Shown piece after piece: positions 1 to 9,120 of a stretch of DNA of 64,000 nt (the stretch's first letter is position 1; each line of letters opens with the position of its first letter). This stretch comes from Micromonospora luteifusca (GTDB lineage: Bacteria; Actinomycetota; Actinomycetes; Mycobacteriales; Micromonosporaceae): the NCBI RefSeq assembly GCF_016907275.1, contig NZ_JAFBBP010000001.1:1488001-1552000 (forward strand). The letters are read 5' to 3'. The notes under the pieces are model-generated. The model saw only the letters and a list, made by a program, of their open reading frames with translations, made no database searches and had not been told where the DNA came from. The position numbers and the translations under genes are program-made.

Positions 1-971
1 GCTGGCCGCCCGCGCACGAGTGGGCGGCCCGCGCGGTCGCCGCTGCTGTGGCGGAGTCCGTCGACAGCGACGTGGTGGACGTCTTCGGCCTGCAGTTCCT
101 CGACCCGGCGACCGCACTGCGCTCACTCCCCGACGAGCAGGGCCGAATCCGGCTGGTCGACTGGGTGCTGGTGCCGTACTCGTCGGACACCGAAGGGCTG
201 TGGTTCACCACCAAGGGGCTGCGCCGCTTCGGGCTGCTCGAGTTGCAGACCCAGGGGGTTCCCGACCACCTCACCCGAGCCTGGGGTGCGGTGATGACCG
301 GAGCGGCACGCCGGCTGCTGCGGGACTGGACCGACGGGCTCACCGGCGAGGAGGTGCCGGCGTTCGTGCAGCTGCCGGTGCTGGCCACGGTCACCGGGCA
401 CGACATCGCGGTGGCGTACGGCAACCCGGAACAGCACGGCGCGACCGCCCCGGTGCTGCTGCGCCTGGAACTGGACCCGGCGACCGACCCGGAGGCCGAC
501 TCGTTCCTCAGCCTGCGACCGCCCGCCGGACACCGGGGGCCGGACGGGCGCTACTACGCGGCAGCCTGCGCGACCCTGTTCTCCGGGATCCAACCGGACG
601 TGCGCTACGCCCGCTCGGGTGACGCGATGAGCCGGGCGGTCGCCACCGCCCGGGCGGCCCTGGGTGACGCGCGGGCCCGGTTCGTCGCGGGCCAACTCCC
701 GGCGGAGTCGCAGCTGGTGGTCAAGTACGGCCTGCCCGGCGACGACGGCCCGGAGTACGTCTGGGCGGGCGTCACCTCGTGGGAGGCCGCGGAGCGGATC
801 GTCGGTGTGAGCGCCAGCGACGCCGCCACCGACCCGAGCGTCCGGATCGGCGCTCCGGTGGTGGTGGAGGCGACCGACGTAGTCGACTGGGCGGTCCTGG
901 ACGCCACCGGCGTCATAGAGGGCGGCTGGACCCAAGCAGTCCTAGACTCCGGCGAACCCCCAACCCCCTAG
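1..971 (+). CDS. DUF2314 domain protein (5' partial)
   Basis: The reading frame is open from base 3 of the window, so the true start probably lies upstream; the GTG at 48 is the first start codon inside the window. The C-terminal 90 or so residues resemble the DUF2314 (YegJ-like) domain: a VKYGLPGDDGPEYVWAGV stretch, then a TSWE segment, a DVVDWAVLD segment and a closing GGWTQAVL. The N-terminal part contains an FGLQFLDPATALRSLPD segment of unknown role. The function of the family is not established; members are cytoplasmic, without signal peptide or membrane segment, as here. The gene ends just before a long palindrome and faces gcvT tail to tail. Confidence 0.75.
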   Translation, partial: WPPAHEWAARAVAAAVAESVDSDVVDVFGLQFLDPATALRSLPDEQGRIRLVDWVLVPYSSDTEGLWFTTKGLRRFGLLELQTQGVPDHLTRAWGAVMTGAARRLLRDWTDGLTGEEVPAFVQLPVLATVTGHDIAVAYGNPEQHGATAPVLLRLELDPATDPEADSFLSLRPPAGHRGPDGRYYAAACATLFSGIQPDVRYARSGDAMSRAVATARAALGDARARFVAGQLPAESQLVVKYGLPGDDGPEYVWAGVTSWEAAERIVGVSASDAATDPSVRIGAPVVVEATDVVDWAVLDATGVIEGGWTQAVLDSGEPPTP

Positions 972-1026
972 CCCCCCACCCCCACTCCCCCTGCCCCGCC
1001 CACCCGGCCCTGCCCCGCCCCACGGC

Positions 1027-1087
1027 GTTGATCATGAGGTTATTGCCACCGCCGTCGGCGTGTCGTGGCAATAACCTCATGATCAAC
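1027..1087. repeat. Long intergenic palindrome, GATCATGAGG family, copy 1
   Basis: Two perfect 23-base arms (1027-1049 and 1065-1087) begin GTTGATCATGAGG and end CCTCATGATCAAC, with a 15-base loop. The element lies between the convergent DUF2314 gene and gcvT. A near-identical element is at 14421-14487, and related ones are at 31277-31335 and 40967-41030. It could act as a bidirectional terminator, but there is no T tract, and the sequence conservation between copies suggests a dispersed repeat. Confidence 0.85.
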
Positions 1088-1126
1088 AGAGCGGGGGCGG
1101 GGGCGGGGGCGGGAGCCCGGAGGGGG

Positions 1127-2257
1127 TTACTTCACTGAGGGGTTTACGAAGGGGGGTTTGGTTAGGGTCAGGGGGGCTCGGCGGCCGCGGATGTCGACCT
1201 CGACCTCGTCGCCTTCGGACAGGTTGGCGTCGGTGTTCAGGAGGGCCAGCGCTATGCCCTGCTTGCGGGTTGGGGAGAAGGTGCCGCTGGTCACCTCGCC
1301 AACCTGGGTGTCACCGACGTGCAGGGTCATCCCGGGCCGCGGAATGGCCCGGTCTACGGCCACCAGGCCGCGCAGCGTACGCCGGGGGCCGGCGGCCTTC
1401 TCGGCGAGCAGCGCGGCACGGCCCCAGAAGGCCGGCTTGTCCCAACCGACCGCCCAGCCGGAGCGGGCCTGCACCGGGGTGATCTCCAGGGAGAGGTCCT
1501 GCCCGTGCAGCGGGTAGCCCATCTCGGTACGCAGCGTGTCCCGGGCGGCCAGGCCGCACGCCCGCAGGTCGAACGCCTCCCCGGCGGCGAAGAGCGCGTC
1601 CCAGACGGTCACCGCGTGCTCCGCCGGCACCACCAGTTCGTAACCCAGCTCGCCGGTGTAGCCGGTACGGCAGACGGTCAGCTCCACCCCGGCCAGGTTC
1701 GCCGCGGAGAAGCTCATGTAGCCGTGCTCCGTGGGCAGGTCGAGAGCGGCCAGCAACTCGGCCGAGCGGGGGCCCTGCACGGCCAGCACGGCGTACGCCT
1801 CGTGCTCGTCGGTCACGGTGACCTGCGCGGGCGCCGCGGCGCGCAACCGACGCACCACCTCGCCGGTGTTCGCCGCGTTCGGGATGAGGAAGACGTGGTC
1901 GTCGGCGTACAGGTAGGCGATGATGTCGTCGACCACACCGCCGGTGGCGTCGTCACAGCAGAGCGTGTACTGCGCCCGGCCCGGACCGATCCGGCCCAGG
2001 TCGTTGCTGAGGCAGGCGTTGACGAAGTCGGCCGCGTCGGGGCCGCTCACCCGGGCCTTGCCCAGGTGCGACACGTCGAAGACCCCGACCGCGGTACGCA
2101 CCGCGGTGTGCTCCTTGAGCACCCCGCCGCCGGCGTACTCCAGCGGCATCTCCCAACCCCCGAAGGGGGCGAACTTGGCGCCGGCGGCGATGTGCCGCTC
2201 GTGCAGCGGGGAACGGCGCAGCCGGGTCGCGGCGGCGTCGAAGGTCACGTCGGTCAT
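1127..2257 (-). CDS. gcvT: Aminomethyltransferase, glycine cleavage T protein
   Basis: T protein of the glycine cleavage system. It releases ammonia from the aminomethyl group carried on the lipoyl arm of the H protein and passes the methylene group to tetrahydrofolate. The product (376 residues from the ATG at 2257) has the usual length. It shows the family N terminus ([20 protein letters not shown]), the [12 protein letters not shown] segment and the C-terminal barrel domain ([11 protein letters not shown]). A longer reading from 2296 adds 13 residues not typical of the family, so the ATG at 2257 is preferred although its ribosome site is weak. It is divergent from pepA. No glycine riboswitch is recognisable in the 160 bases upstream. 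It is the first of five lipoate-related genes in the window. Confidence 0.95.
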   Translation of the reverse strand: MTDVTFDAAATRLRRSPLHERHIAAGAKFAPFGGWEMPLEYAGGGVLKEHTAVRTAVGVFDVSHLGKARVSGPDAADFVNACLSNDLGRIGPGRAQYTLCCDDATGGVVDDIIAYLYADDHVFLIPNAANTGEVVRRLRAAAPAQVTVTDEHEAYAVLAVQGPRSAELLAALDLPTEHGYMSFSAANLAGVELTVCRTGYTGELGYELVVPAEHAVTVWDALFAAGEAFDLRACGLAARDTLRTEMGYPLHGQDLSLEITPVQARSGWAVGWDKPAFWGRAALLAEKAAGPRRTLRGLVAVDRAIPRPGMTLHVGDTQVGEVTSGTFSPTRKQGIALALLNTDANLSEGDEVEVDIRGRRAPLTLTKPPFVNPSVK

Positions 2258-2419
2258 GGGTGGCAACTTACCGGGGGCAACGTCGCTGGTTAGCATCGGC
2301 GGGAGCCCGCTGGCGCTGTCGGCGGGACAGCCATCACGTCCGGCGGGTACGTTCCGCCGGAGACCTTCACCGCTGGTACGCGACCCCGCGACCGGCCCGG
2401 CCCGCCCGGAGTAGCTTCA

Positions 2420-3994
2420 GTGACATCACCCCGCACCACCAACCTGAGCCTGGTCGACACCGACCCGGCCGAGCTCGCCGTCGACGCGATCGTGATCGGC
2501 GTGCACAGCCAGCCCGGAGAGCAGGGCGCCACCAGCGGCCTCGCCGGCACCCTGCTGCTCGCCAGCGGCGCGGAGAGCATCGCCGCCGCCTTCGACGGCA
2601 AGCTGACCGAGACGCTGGCGCTGCTCGGCGCGACCGGTGGGCCGGGTGAGGTCATCAAGCTGGCCACGCTGGGCACGGTGACCGCCCCGCTGGTGGCCGC
2701 AGTCGGGCTCGGCCCGGAGCCGTCGGGTGCCGCCCCGGCGCCGGAGACGCTGCGTCGGGCCGCGGGTTCGGCGATCCGGGCTCTGGCCGGTGCGTCCAAG
2801 GTCGCGCTGGCCCTGCCGCTGCCCGACGACTCGGACGCGTCGGCTGAGCTGCGCGCGGTCGCCGAGGGCGCGCTGCTCGGCGGGTACCGGTTCGCCGGCT
2901 ACAAGACCCGCCCCCAGCCGACCCGGCGGGAGCCGGTGGCCGAGGTGCTCGTCGCGGTGCCGGACGCCGGAGACGCGGGTGCCCAGGCGGAGGTCGTCCG
3001 GGCACAGGTGGTGGCGGATGCGGTCCGGCTCACCCGGGACTGGGTGAACACCGCACCGAACGAGCTGCGTCCGCCGTCGTTCGCCGACGCGGTCGCCGAC
3101 GCCGCCCGTGCCGCGGGCCTCGGCGTCGAGGTGCTGGACGAGGCGGCGCTGGCCGCCGGTGGGTACGGCGGCATCGTCGCGGTCGGCCAGGGCTCGGAGG
3201 CCCCGCCCCGGCTGGTGAAGCTCACCTACACGCCGGAGGGCGGCGGTAACGGCAAGCGGGTCGCGCTGGTCGGCAAGGGGATCACCTTCGACACCGGCGG
3301 CATCTCGATCAAGCCCGCGCAGGGCATGTGGGAGATGAAGTCCGACATGGGGGGCGCGGCTGCGGTGGGCGCGGCCATGCTCGCGATCGCCGCTTTGAAG
3401 CCGACGGTGGCGGTCAGCGCCTACCTGCCGATGGCGGAGAACATGCCGTCGGGCACCAGTTACCGGCCGGGTGACGTGATCACCATGTTCAACGGCAAGC
3501 GGGTCGAGGTGCTCAACACCGACGCCGAGGGCCGGATGGTCCTGGGCGACGCCATCGCCCGCGCCTGTGCGGACGGCACCGACTACCTGTTCGAGACCTC
3601 GACCCTGACCGGCGGCCAGGTGGTCGCGCTGGGTAAGCGGGTCGCTGGTGTGATGGGCACTCCGGAGCTGTGCGAGCGGGTCCAGGTGGCCGGCGACGCG
3701 GTCGGCGAGCCCGCCTGGCCGATGCCGCTGCCGGAGGACGTGCGTAAGGGCATGGAGTCCGATGTGGCGGACATCTCGCAGGTCAACGCCGGGATGGACC
3801 GGGCCGGTCACATGCTGCAGGGCGGGGTGTTCCTGCGCGAGTTCGTGACCGACGACGTGGCGTGGGCGCACATCGACATCGCGGGGCCGAGTTACCACTC
3901 CGGCGAACCGACCGGTTACTGGACCAAGGGCGGCACCGGCGTGCCGGTCCGCACGCTGGTGCAGCTCGTCGAGGACGTCGCGGCCAACGGCTGA
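2420..3994 (+). CDS. pepA: Leucyl aminopeptidase (M17 family)
   Basis: Cytosolic two-metal aminopeptidase that removes N-terminal residues from peptides. The 524-residue protein has the variable N-terminal macro-like domain (about 1-180) and the M17 catalytic domain. The metal and catalytic motifs VGKGITFDTGG (about 281-291) and NTDAEGR (366-372) are intact, as is the EMKSDMGGAAAV segment. The start is the GTG at 2420. The gene is divergent from gcvT and ends in a strong hairpin at 4004-4035. M. tuberculosis has the same gcvT-pepB neighbourhood. Confidence 0.95.
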   Translation: MTSPRTTNLSLVDTDPAELAVDAIVIGVHSQPGEQGATSGLAGTLLLASGAESIAAAFDGKLTETLALLGATGGPGEVIKLATLGTVTAPLVAAVGLGPEPSGAAPAPETLRRAAGSAIRALAGASKVALALPLPDDSDASAELRAVAEGALLGGYRFAGYKTRPQPTRREPVAEVLVAVPDAGDAGAQAEVVRAQVVADAVRLTRDWVNTAPNELRPPSFADAVADAARAAGLGVEVLDEAALAAGGYGGIVAVGQGSEAPPRLVKLTYTPEGGGNGKRVALVGKGITFDTGGISIKPAQGMWEMKSDMGGAAAVGAAMLAIAALKPTVAVSAYLPMAENMPSGTSYRPGDVITMFNGKRVEVLNTDAEGRMVLGDAIARACADGTDYLFETSTLTGGQVVALGKRVAGVMGTPELCERVQVAGDAVGEPAWPMPLPEDVRKGMESDVADISQVNAGMDRAGHMLQGGVFLREFVTDDVAWAHIDIAGPSYHSGEPTGYWTKGGTGVPVRTLVQLVEDVAANG

Positions 3995-4003
3995 CGGAAG
4001 TAG

Positions 4004-4035
4004 GCGGAGGGGCCCCGGTTCAGGGGCCCCTCCGC
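4004..4035. terminator. Hairpin terminator between convergent genes
   Basis: A perfect 13-base-pair stem (GCGGAGGGGCCCC, loop of 6, then its complement) lies 9 bases after the pepA stop and 5 bases from the stop of the opposing gene. It probably ends transcription in both directions. There is no long T tract, as is usual in high-GC actinobacteria. Confidence 0.75.
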
Positions 4036-4040
4036 GCGTC

Positions 4041-4370
4041 TCAGCTCCGCTCGGGTCGACGCTTGCGGCGCTCGTTGAAGTCGCGCATCCGCTGCGGGTA
4101 GCCCATCAGCCGGACGTCGTACACCGGGATGCCCATCCGGTACGCGAAGCGTCGGGCACCGTCCGGGCCGTCGATGCGGCGGCGGGTCCACTCTCCGTCG
4201 TCGGCGATCAGGATGACCGTGGTCTCCGTCACCGTCGTCCGGGGCTCGATGTACGCCTCGACCCCGCGCCGGCTCCGAATGAAGTTCTCCAGATGGTCCA
4301 GGTCGCCCCGATCGGCGGCACGGTCATGGCTCGGCACAGTCGCCTGTTTGCGGCGCCGGAACAACCCCAC
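4041..4370 (-). CDS. Conserved actinobacterial hypothetical protein
   Basis: Encodes 109 residues from the GTG at 4370, which has a good ribosome site (GGGGGAGAG, about 5 bases away). Longer readings to 4586 would overlap the lpd start and are not supported. The protein starts GLFRRRKQ, is rich in charged residues, and carries IADDGEWTRRRIDGPDGARR and IPVYDVRLMGYPQRMRDF segments; the tail is very basic. It has no membrane segment and I recognise no domain. Its position, divergent from lipoamide dehydrogenase and convergent with pepA, suggests a small housekeeping protein of unknown role. Confidence 0.75.
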   Translation of the reverse strand: MGLFRRRKQATVPSHDRAADRGDLDHLENFIRSRRGVEAYIEPRTTVTETTVILIADDGEWTRRRIDGPDGARRFAYRMGIPVYDVRLMGYPQRMRDFNERRKRRPERS

Positions 4371-4548
4371 CGGACCTCTCCCCCACGTTCCGTCATCGAC
4401 AACGGTGCCAAGGGTACGTGTCGATGACGTGTCGTTGGGCACCTCGGTACGCACCCTGTGCCCGGTGGTGACAAGATGACCGAGGTGGGGTGTGTCTGTG
4501 TTACACCTCTGTGACCCCCGATGCAGCGACGCGACCTGGGAGTTGGAC

Positions 4549-5940
4549 GTGAGCGAGCCGAACGAAGCGACCTTCGACATTGTCATTCTCGGAGGTGGCA
4601 GCGGCGGCTACGCGACCGCGCTGCGCGCCGTCCAGTTGGGCCTGAAGGTCGCGCTGGTCGAGAAGGGCAAACTCGGCGGCACCTGCCTGCACAACGGCTG
4701 CATCCCGACGAAGGCGCTGCTGCACGCGGCCGAGATCGCCGACCAGGCCCGCGAGTCGGAGCAGTTCGGTGTGAAGGCCGAGCTGATCGGCATCGACATG
4801 GCCGGGGTCAACTCGTACAAGGACGGCGTGATCGCCCGCCTCTACAAGGGCCTGCAGGGCATGCTGAAGGGCAACAAGGCGATCACCATCGTCGAGGGCC
4901 ACGGCAAGCTGGTCGGCAAGAACGTGGTCGAGGTCGACGGCAAGCGCTACACCGGCCGCAACGTGGTCCTGGCCTCCGGCTCGTACGCCAAGAGCCTGCC
5001 GGGCCTGGAGGTCGACGGCGAGCGGATCATCACCAGTGACCACGCGCTCACGATGGACCGGGTGCCGTCGTCGGTGATCGTGCTCGGTGGCGGCGTGATC
5101 GGCGTCGAGTTCGCCAGCGTGTGGAAGTCCTTCGGTGTGGACGTGACGATCGTCGAGGCGCTGCCCCGACTGGTCGCCGCCGAGGACGAGGAGTCGTCCA
5201 AGGCGTTGGAGCGGGCGTTCCGCAAGCGGAAGATCAACTTCAAGGTCGGCAAGCCGTTCGAGAAGGTCGAGAAGACCGAGAGCGGCGTCAAGCTGACCAT
5301 CTCCGGCGGCGAGACCGTCGAGGCCGAGCTGCTGCTGGTCGCCGTGGGTCGCGGCCCGAACACCGCCAACCTCGGGTACGAGGAGCAGGGCGTCAAGATG
5401 GACCGCGGCTACGTGCTGACCGACGAGCGGCTGCGCACCAGCGTGCCGAACGTCTACGCGGTTGGCGACATCGTGCCCGGCCTCCAGCTCGCGCACCGGG
5501 GCTTCCAGCAGGGCATCTTCGTGGCCGAGGAGATCGCCGGGCAGACCCCCGCCGTGATCGACGAGGTCGGCATCCCGCGCGTCACCTACTGCGACCCGGA
5601 GTTGGCGTCGGTGGGTCTCACCGAAGCCAAGGCCAAGGAGCAGTACGGCGCCGACAAGGTCAAGACGTACAACTACAACCTGGGTGGCAACGGCAAGAGC
5701 CAGATCCTCAAGACCACCGGCTTCGTGAAGCTGGTCCGGGTCGAGGACGGCCCGGTGGTCGGCGTACACATGATCGGCGCCCGGGTGGGTGAGCTGATCG
5801 GTGAGGCGCAGCTCATCTACAACTGGGAGGCCTACCCGGCCGAGGTCGCCCAGCTCGTGCACGCCCACCCGACCCAGAACGAGGCCCTGGGCGAGGCGCA
5901 CCTGGCCCTCGCCGGCAAGCCGCTGCACGCACACGCCTGA
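4549..5940 (+). CDS. lpdA: Dihydrolipoyl dehydrogenase (E3)
   Basis: FAD-dependent E3 subunit that reoxidises the dihydrolipoyl arm of E2 and H proteins with NAD+. The 463-residue product has the N-terminal FAD motif GGGSGG (15-20), the redox-active disulfide GGTCLHNGC (Cys46/Cys51), a central NAD-binding [11 protein letters not shown] segment, an AVGDI segment that contacts FAD, and the C-terminal HAHPTQNE His-Glu pair. The start is the GTG at 4549 with GGGAG six bases upstream; the in-frame ATG at 4492 adds residues unlike the family. The E2 gene follows 65 bases downstream on the same strand, so co-transcription is likely. Confidence 0.97.
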   Translation: MSEPNEATFDIVILGGGSGGYATALRAVQLGLKVALVEKGKLGGTCLHNGCIPTKALLHAAEIADQARESEQFGVKAELIGIDMAGVNSYKDGVIARLYKGLQGMLKGNKAITIVEGHGKLVGKNVVEVDGKRYTGRNVVLASGSYAKSLPGLEVDGERIITSDHALTMDRVPSSVIVLGGGVIGVEFASVWKSFGVDVTIVEALPRLVAAEDEESSKALERAFRKRKINFKVGKPFEKVEKTESGVKLTISGGETVEAELLLVAVGRGPNTANLGYEEQGVKMDRGYVLTDERLRTSVPNVYAVGDIVPGLQLAHRGFQQGIFVAEEIAGQTPAVIDEVGIPRVTYCDPELASVGLTEAKAKEQYGADKVKTYNYNLGGNGKSQILKTTGFVKLVRVEDGPVVGVHMIGARVGELIGEAQLIYNWEAYPAEVAQLVHAHPTQNEALGEAHLALAGKPLHAHA

Positions 5941-6005
5941 TCATCCAACCGCGGCGTCCGGCGACGGGCGAAGATCCCACCAGGGGAATGAAGGAGTCTC
6001 AGAAA

Positions 6006-7850
6006 ATGCCGGTATCGGTCACCATGCCCCGGCTCGGCGAGAGCGTCACCGAGGGCACCGTCACTCGCTGGCTCAAGCAGGAGGGCGACACGGTCGAGGT
6101 CGACGAGCCCCTGCTCGAGGTCTCGACCGACAAGGTCGACACCGAGATCCCGTCGCCCGCGGCGGGCGTGCTGAGCCGGATCGTGGTCGGCGAGGACGAG
6201 ACCGCCGAGGTCGGCAGCGAGCTGGCCGTCATCGCCGGTGAGGGCGAGTCGACCGGCGGCGGCGAGGCCGCCCCGCAGGAGCAGCAGCAGGCGCCGGCCG
6301 CGGTCGAGCCGGTCAGCGAGCCGACCGCCGCCGCCGAGGGCACCGCCGACGAGGTGGCGCAGGACGAGGCGCCGGCTCCGGCCGCCGCGCCGTCGGGCGA
6401 GGGCACCGCGGTGAAGATGCCGGCCCTGGGTGAGAGCGTCACCGAGGGTACGGTCACGCGCTGGCTCAAGCAGGTCGGCGAGACCATCGAGGTGGACGAG
6501 CCGCTGCTGGAGGTCTCCACCGACAAGGTGGACACCGAGATCCCGTCGCCGGTCGCCGGCACCGTGCTGGAGATCAAGGTCGCCGAGGACGAGACCGCCG
6601 CGGTCGGCGCCGACCTGGCCATCATCGGCGTTGCCGGTGCGGCCCCCGCGCAGGCGAAGCCCGAGCCGAAGCCCGAGCCGAAGGCGGAGGCCGCGCCGGC
6701 GCCAAAGGCCGAGCCGAAGGCGGAAGCCGCGCCGAAGCCGAAGGTGCAGGAGCCGACGCCGGGCCTGTCGTACAACGAGCCGGACGCGGAGACCGAGAGC
6801 TCGGCGCAGCCGGCGAAGACCGAGCAGGCTTCGCAGCCGGCCGCGGCGGCGCCGACGCCGCCGCGCCCGTCCGCCCCCGCGCAGGGTGGTGGTGAGGAGG
6901 CCGCCGGCTACGTCACCCCACTGGTGCGCAAGCTCGCCAGTGAGCACGGTGTCGACCTGTCCTCGGTCAACGGCACCGGTGTGGGTGGCCGGATCCGCAA
7001 GCAGGACGTCCTCGACGCGGCCGAGAAGGCGAAGGCCGCCAAGGCCGCTCCCGCCGCCGCGCAGCCGGCCGCCGCACCGTCGGCGGCCCCGGCCAAGCCG
7101 GCCGCGAAGCCGCAGCCGAGCAGCAAGCGGGGCACCACCGAGAAGCTGCCGCGCATCCGGGCCACCATCGCCAAGCGGATGCAGCAGTCGCTGCACGAGA
7201 CGGCCCAGCTCACCACGGTGGTCGAGGTCGACGTCACCAAGGTCGCCAAGCTGCGGGTGAAGGCCAAGGACTCGTTCCAGGCCAAGCACGGCGTGAAGCT
7301 GTCCTTCCTGCCGTTCTTCGCACTCGCCGCCATCGAGGCGCTCCAGACCCACCCGATCATCCAGGCCAGCATGGACCTGGACGGCGGCACGATCACCTAC
7401 CCGGCCGCCGAGCACCTCGGCATCGCCGTGGACACCGAGCGCGGGCTGCTCGTGCCGGTGATCCACAACGCCGGTGAGCTCAACATGGGCGGCATCGCCA
7501 AGCGGATCGCCGACCTGGCCGAGCGCACCCGGGCCAACAAGATCACCCCGGACGAGATGGCCGGGGCGACCTTCACGTTGACCAACACGGGCAGCCGGGG
7601 CGCCCTCTTCGACACCCCGATCGTGCCGTCGCCGCAGTCGGCGATGCTCGGCACGGGTGCCGTGGTGAAGCGTCCGGTCGTGGTGAACGACCCGGAGCTG
7701 GGCGAGGTCATCGCGGTCCGGTCGATGGTCTACCTGGCCATGTCCTACGACCACCGGCTGATCGACGGCGCCGACGCCGCTCGCTTCCTGACCGCGGTCA
7801 AGGAGCGGCTGGAGGCCGGCAACTTCGAGTCGGAGCTGGGCCTGGCCTGA
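6006..7850 (+). CDS. sucB: Dihydrolipoamide acyltransferase (E2), two lipoyl domains
   Basis: Core E2 subunit of 2-oxoacid dehydrogenase complexes, annotated in actinobacteria as the 2-oxoglutarate or shared pyruvate/2-oxoglutarate E2 (SucB/DlaT). The 614-residue product has two lipoyl domains with STDKVDTE lipoylation sites at Lys43 and Lys174, long Ala/Pro/Lys-rich linkers, an E3-binding domain starting with [14 protein letters not shown] (302), and a C-terminal catalytic domain with DHRLIDG (582-588). The start is the ATG at 6006, which has GAAGGAG in front; the ATG at 5988 lies upstream of that ribosome site. It is lipoylated by the LipB/LipA enzymes encoded further on and partnered with the adjacent E3. 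Which oxoacid it prefers cannot be decided from sequence. Confidence 0.95.
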   Translation: MPVSVTMPRLGESVTEGTVTRWLKQEGDTVEVDEPLLEVSTDKVDTEIPSPAAGVLSRIVVGEDETAEVGSELAVIAGEGESTGGGEAAPQEQQQAPAAVEPVSEPTAAAEGTADEVAQDEAPAPAAAPSGEGTAVKMPALGESVTEGTVTRWLKQVGETIEVDEPLLEVSTDKVDTEIPSPVAGTVLEIKVAEDETAAVGADLAIIGVAGAAPAQAKPEPKPEPKAEAAPAPKAEPKAEAAPKPKVQEPTPGLSYNEPDAETESSAQPAKTEQASQPAAAAPTPPRPSAPAQGGGEEAAGYVTPLVRKLASEHGVDLSSVNGTGVGGRIRKQDVLDAAEKAKAAKAAPAAAQPAAAPSAAPAKPAAKPQPSSKRGTTEKLPRIRATIAKRMQQSLHETAQLTTVVEVDVTKVAKLRVKAKDSFQAKHGVKLSFLPFFALAAIEALQTHPIIQASMDLDGGTITYPAAEHLGIAVDTERGLLVPVIHNAGELNMGGIAKRIADLAERTRANKITPDEMAGATFTLTNTGSRGALFDTPIVPSPQSAMLGTGAVVKRPVVVNDPELGEVIAVRSMVYLAMSYDHRLIDGADAARFLTAVKERLEAGNFESELGLA

Positions 7851-7865
7851 TCCCGCACCAACGCC

Positions 7866-7900
7866 GAAGGGCGCCCCGGTCGTCGACCGGGGCGCCCTTC
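7866..7900. terminator. Strong hairpin after sucB
   Basis: A perfect 16-base-pair stem with a 3-base loop (GAAGGGCGCCCCGGTC at 7866-7881 and its complement at 7885-7900), 16 bases after the sucB stop. It separates sucB from the convergent SDR gene. Confidence 0.8.
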
Positions 7901-7980
7901 CGTTTGCGACCTCAGCCCATCGTTTGCGACCTCAGCCCATCGTTTGCGACCTCAGCCCATCGTTTGCGGCCTCAGCCCTT
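7901..7980. repeat. Four head-to-tail copies of a 20-bp unit at an SDR gene end
   Basis: The unit CGTTTGCGACCTCAGCCCAT is repeated exactly at 7901, 7921 and 7941; the fourth copy (7961-7980) differs at two positions and contains the stop codon and last codons of the SDR gene. The array therefore looks like a recent expansion that copied the 3' end of the coding sequence outward. Confidence 0.9.
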
Positions 7981-8907
7981 CAGCAGGGCGGTCGAGACCT
8001 GCCAGAGCCGCTCGGCGGCCTCCGGGTCCAGCGCGTAGTCCGCGACGCCGGTCCGCCCGCCGGGCTGGGCGGGGGCGGCCTCCTGGCAGTCCTCGAAGTA
8101 GCGCCCACCCACACCGTCGAGCAACGGCGACGCGGCAACCAGCACCGAGGTGGCGGCACCCTGCTCGACGGTCTTCCAGGCTGCCGCGTTGCCCGCGCGG
8201 AGCCGGTTGAGCTCCTCCTCGCTGACGTAGCGCTGCAGGTTGGTCTGGATCGCGCCGGGCATCAGCGAGTTGGACAGGATGCCGTCGTCGCCCCAGCGGC
8301 GGCTCGCCTCCACGGCGAAGAGCACGTTGGCCGTCTTCGACTGCCCGTACGCCTGCCACGGCTCGTACTCCCGACGCTCGTACTGAATGTCGTCGAAGAC
8401 CACCGGTGAGCGTAGGTGGGCGGCGGAGCTGACCGAGACGATCCGGGCCCCGCCACTGGCGGCGAGCGCCGGTCGCAGCCCGGTGGCGAGCGCGAAGTGC
8501 CCCAGGTGGTTGGTGGCGAACTGCATCTCCCAGCCCTGCGGGGTGCGCATCTCCGGCGCGGCCATGATCCCGGCGTTGTTGACCAGGATGTGCAGCGGGC
8601 CGTCCCAGTTGGCCACGAAGTCGGCGACCGAATTCTGGTCGGCGAGGTCCAGCGGGGCGACCATGACCCGGTCGTTGCCGGTGGTGCCGGTGATGTCGTT
8701 GGCGGCCTTCTGGCCGGCGTCGGTGTTACGGACGGCCAGGGTGACCTCCGCACCGGCGCTGGCCAGGGCACGGGCGGTTTCCACGCCGATGCCGGACGAC
8801 CCGCCGGTGACGATCGCCCGCCGCCCGACGAGGTCCACGCCCCGGATCACGTCCATGGCCGTGGAGTTGTGGGCGAACGAAGTGGTGATCGGCTTGCTCG
8901 TCGTCAT
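7972..8907 (-). CDS. Short-chain dehydrogenase/reductase
   Basis: NAD(P)-dependent oxidoreductase of the classical SDR fold, closest in style to the retinol-dehydrogenase/WW-domain-oxidoreductase-like group. The 311-residue protein carries the cofactor motif TGGSSGIG, the NNAG motif, the catalytic serine in VSVSSAAH and the YGQSK active-site Tyr/Lys. The start is the ATG at 8907 with AAGGA seven bases upstream. The substrate is unknown. It is divergent from the LtrA-like gene. Its last codons lie inside the 20-bp tandem array. Confidence 0.9.
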   Translation of the reverse strand: MTTSKPITTSFAHNSTAMDVIRGVDLVGRRAIVTGGSSGIGVETARALASAGAEVTLAVRNTDAGQKAANDITGTTGNDRVMVAPLDLADQNSVADFVANWDGPLHILVNNAGIMAAPEMRTPQGWEMQFATNHLGHFALATGLRPALAASGGARIVSVSSAAHLRSPVVFDDIQYERREYEPWQAYGQSKTANVLFAVEASRRWGDDGILSNSLMPGAIQTNLQRYVSEEELNRLRAGNAAAWKTVEQGAATSVLVAASPLLDGVGGRYFEDCQEAAPAQPGGRTGVADYALDPEAAERLWQVSTALLKG

Positions 8908-9120
8908 GATCCATCCTTGTCCAGGGTGGGTCGGACCGACCGGCCCTGCTGCCGGAGGCCGCTGGCGGCCATGATTCGGCCTTCGCGCCGACAGACGGCG
9001 CTCCGGACCGAATGAAGGCCGGTCCAGGTGTTTTCCCGCCCCGGGCCAGAGGTAACGCCCGACACCGCCGCCATCGCCGTTCGGGCCACCGACCAGACCG
9101 GACGCTGCCAGAGTGGGACC

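Noticed and set aside
2258..2419. Glycine riboswitch before gcvT
   Set aside because: No conserved glycine-aptamer core could be recognised in the 160-base gap.
5832..7754. Long minus-strand reading frame opposite sucB
   Set aside because: It is the antisense of a well-supported E2 gene, made of His/Arg/Gly-rich text without any domain; long antisense frames are common in high-GC DNA.
7901..7980. Possible CRISPR-like array
   Set aside because: Copies are directly adjacent, with no spacers and no cas genes.
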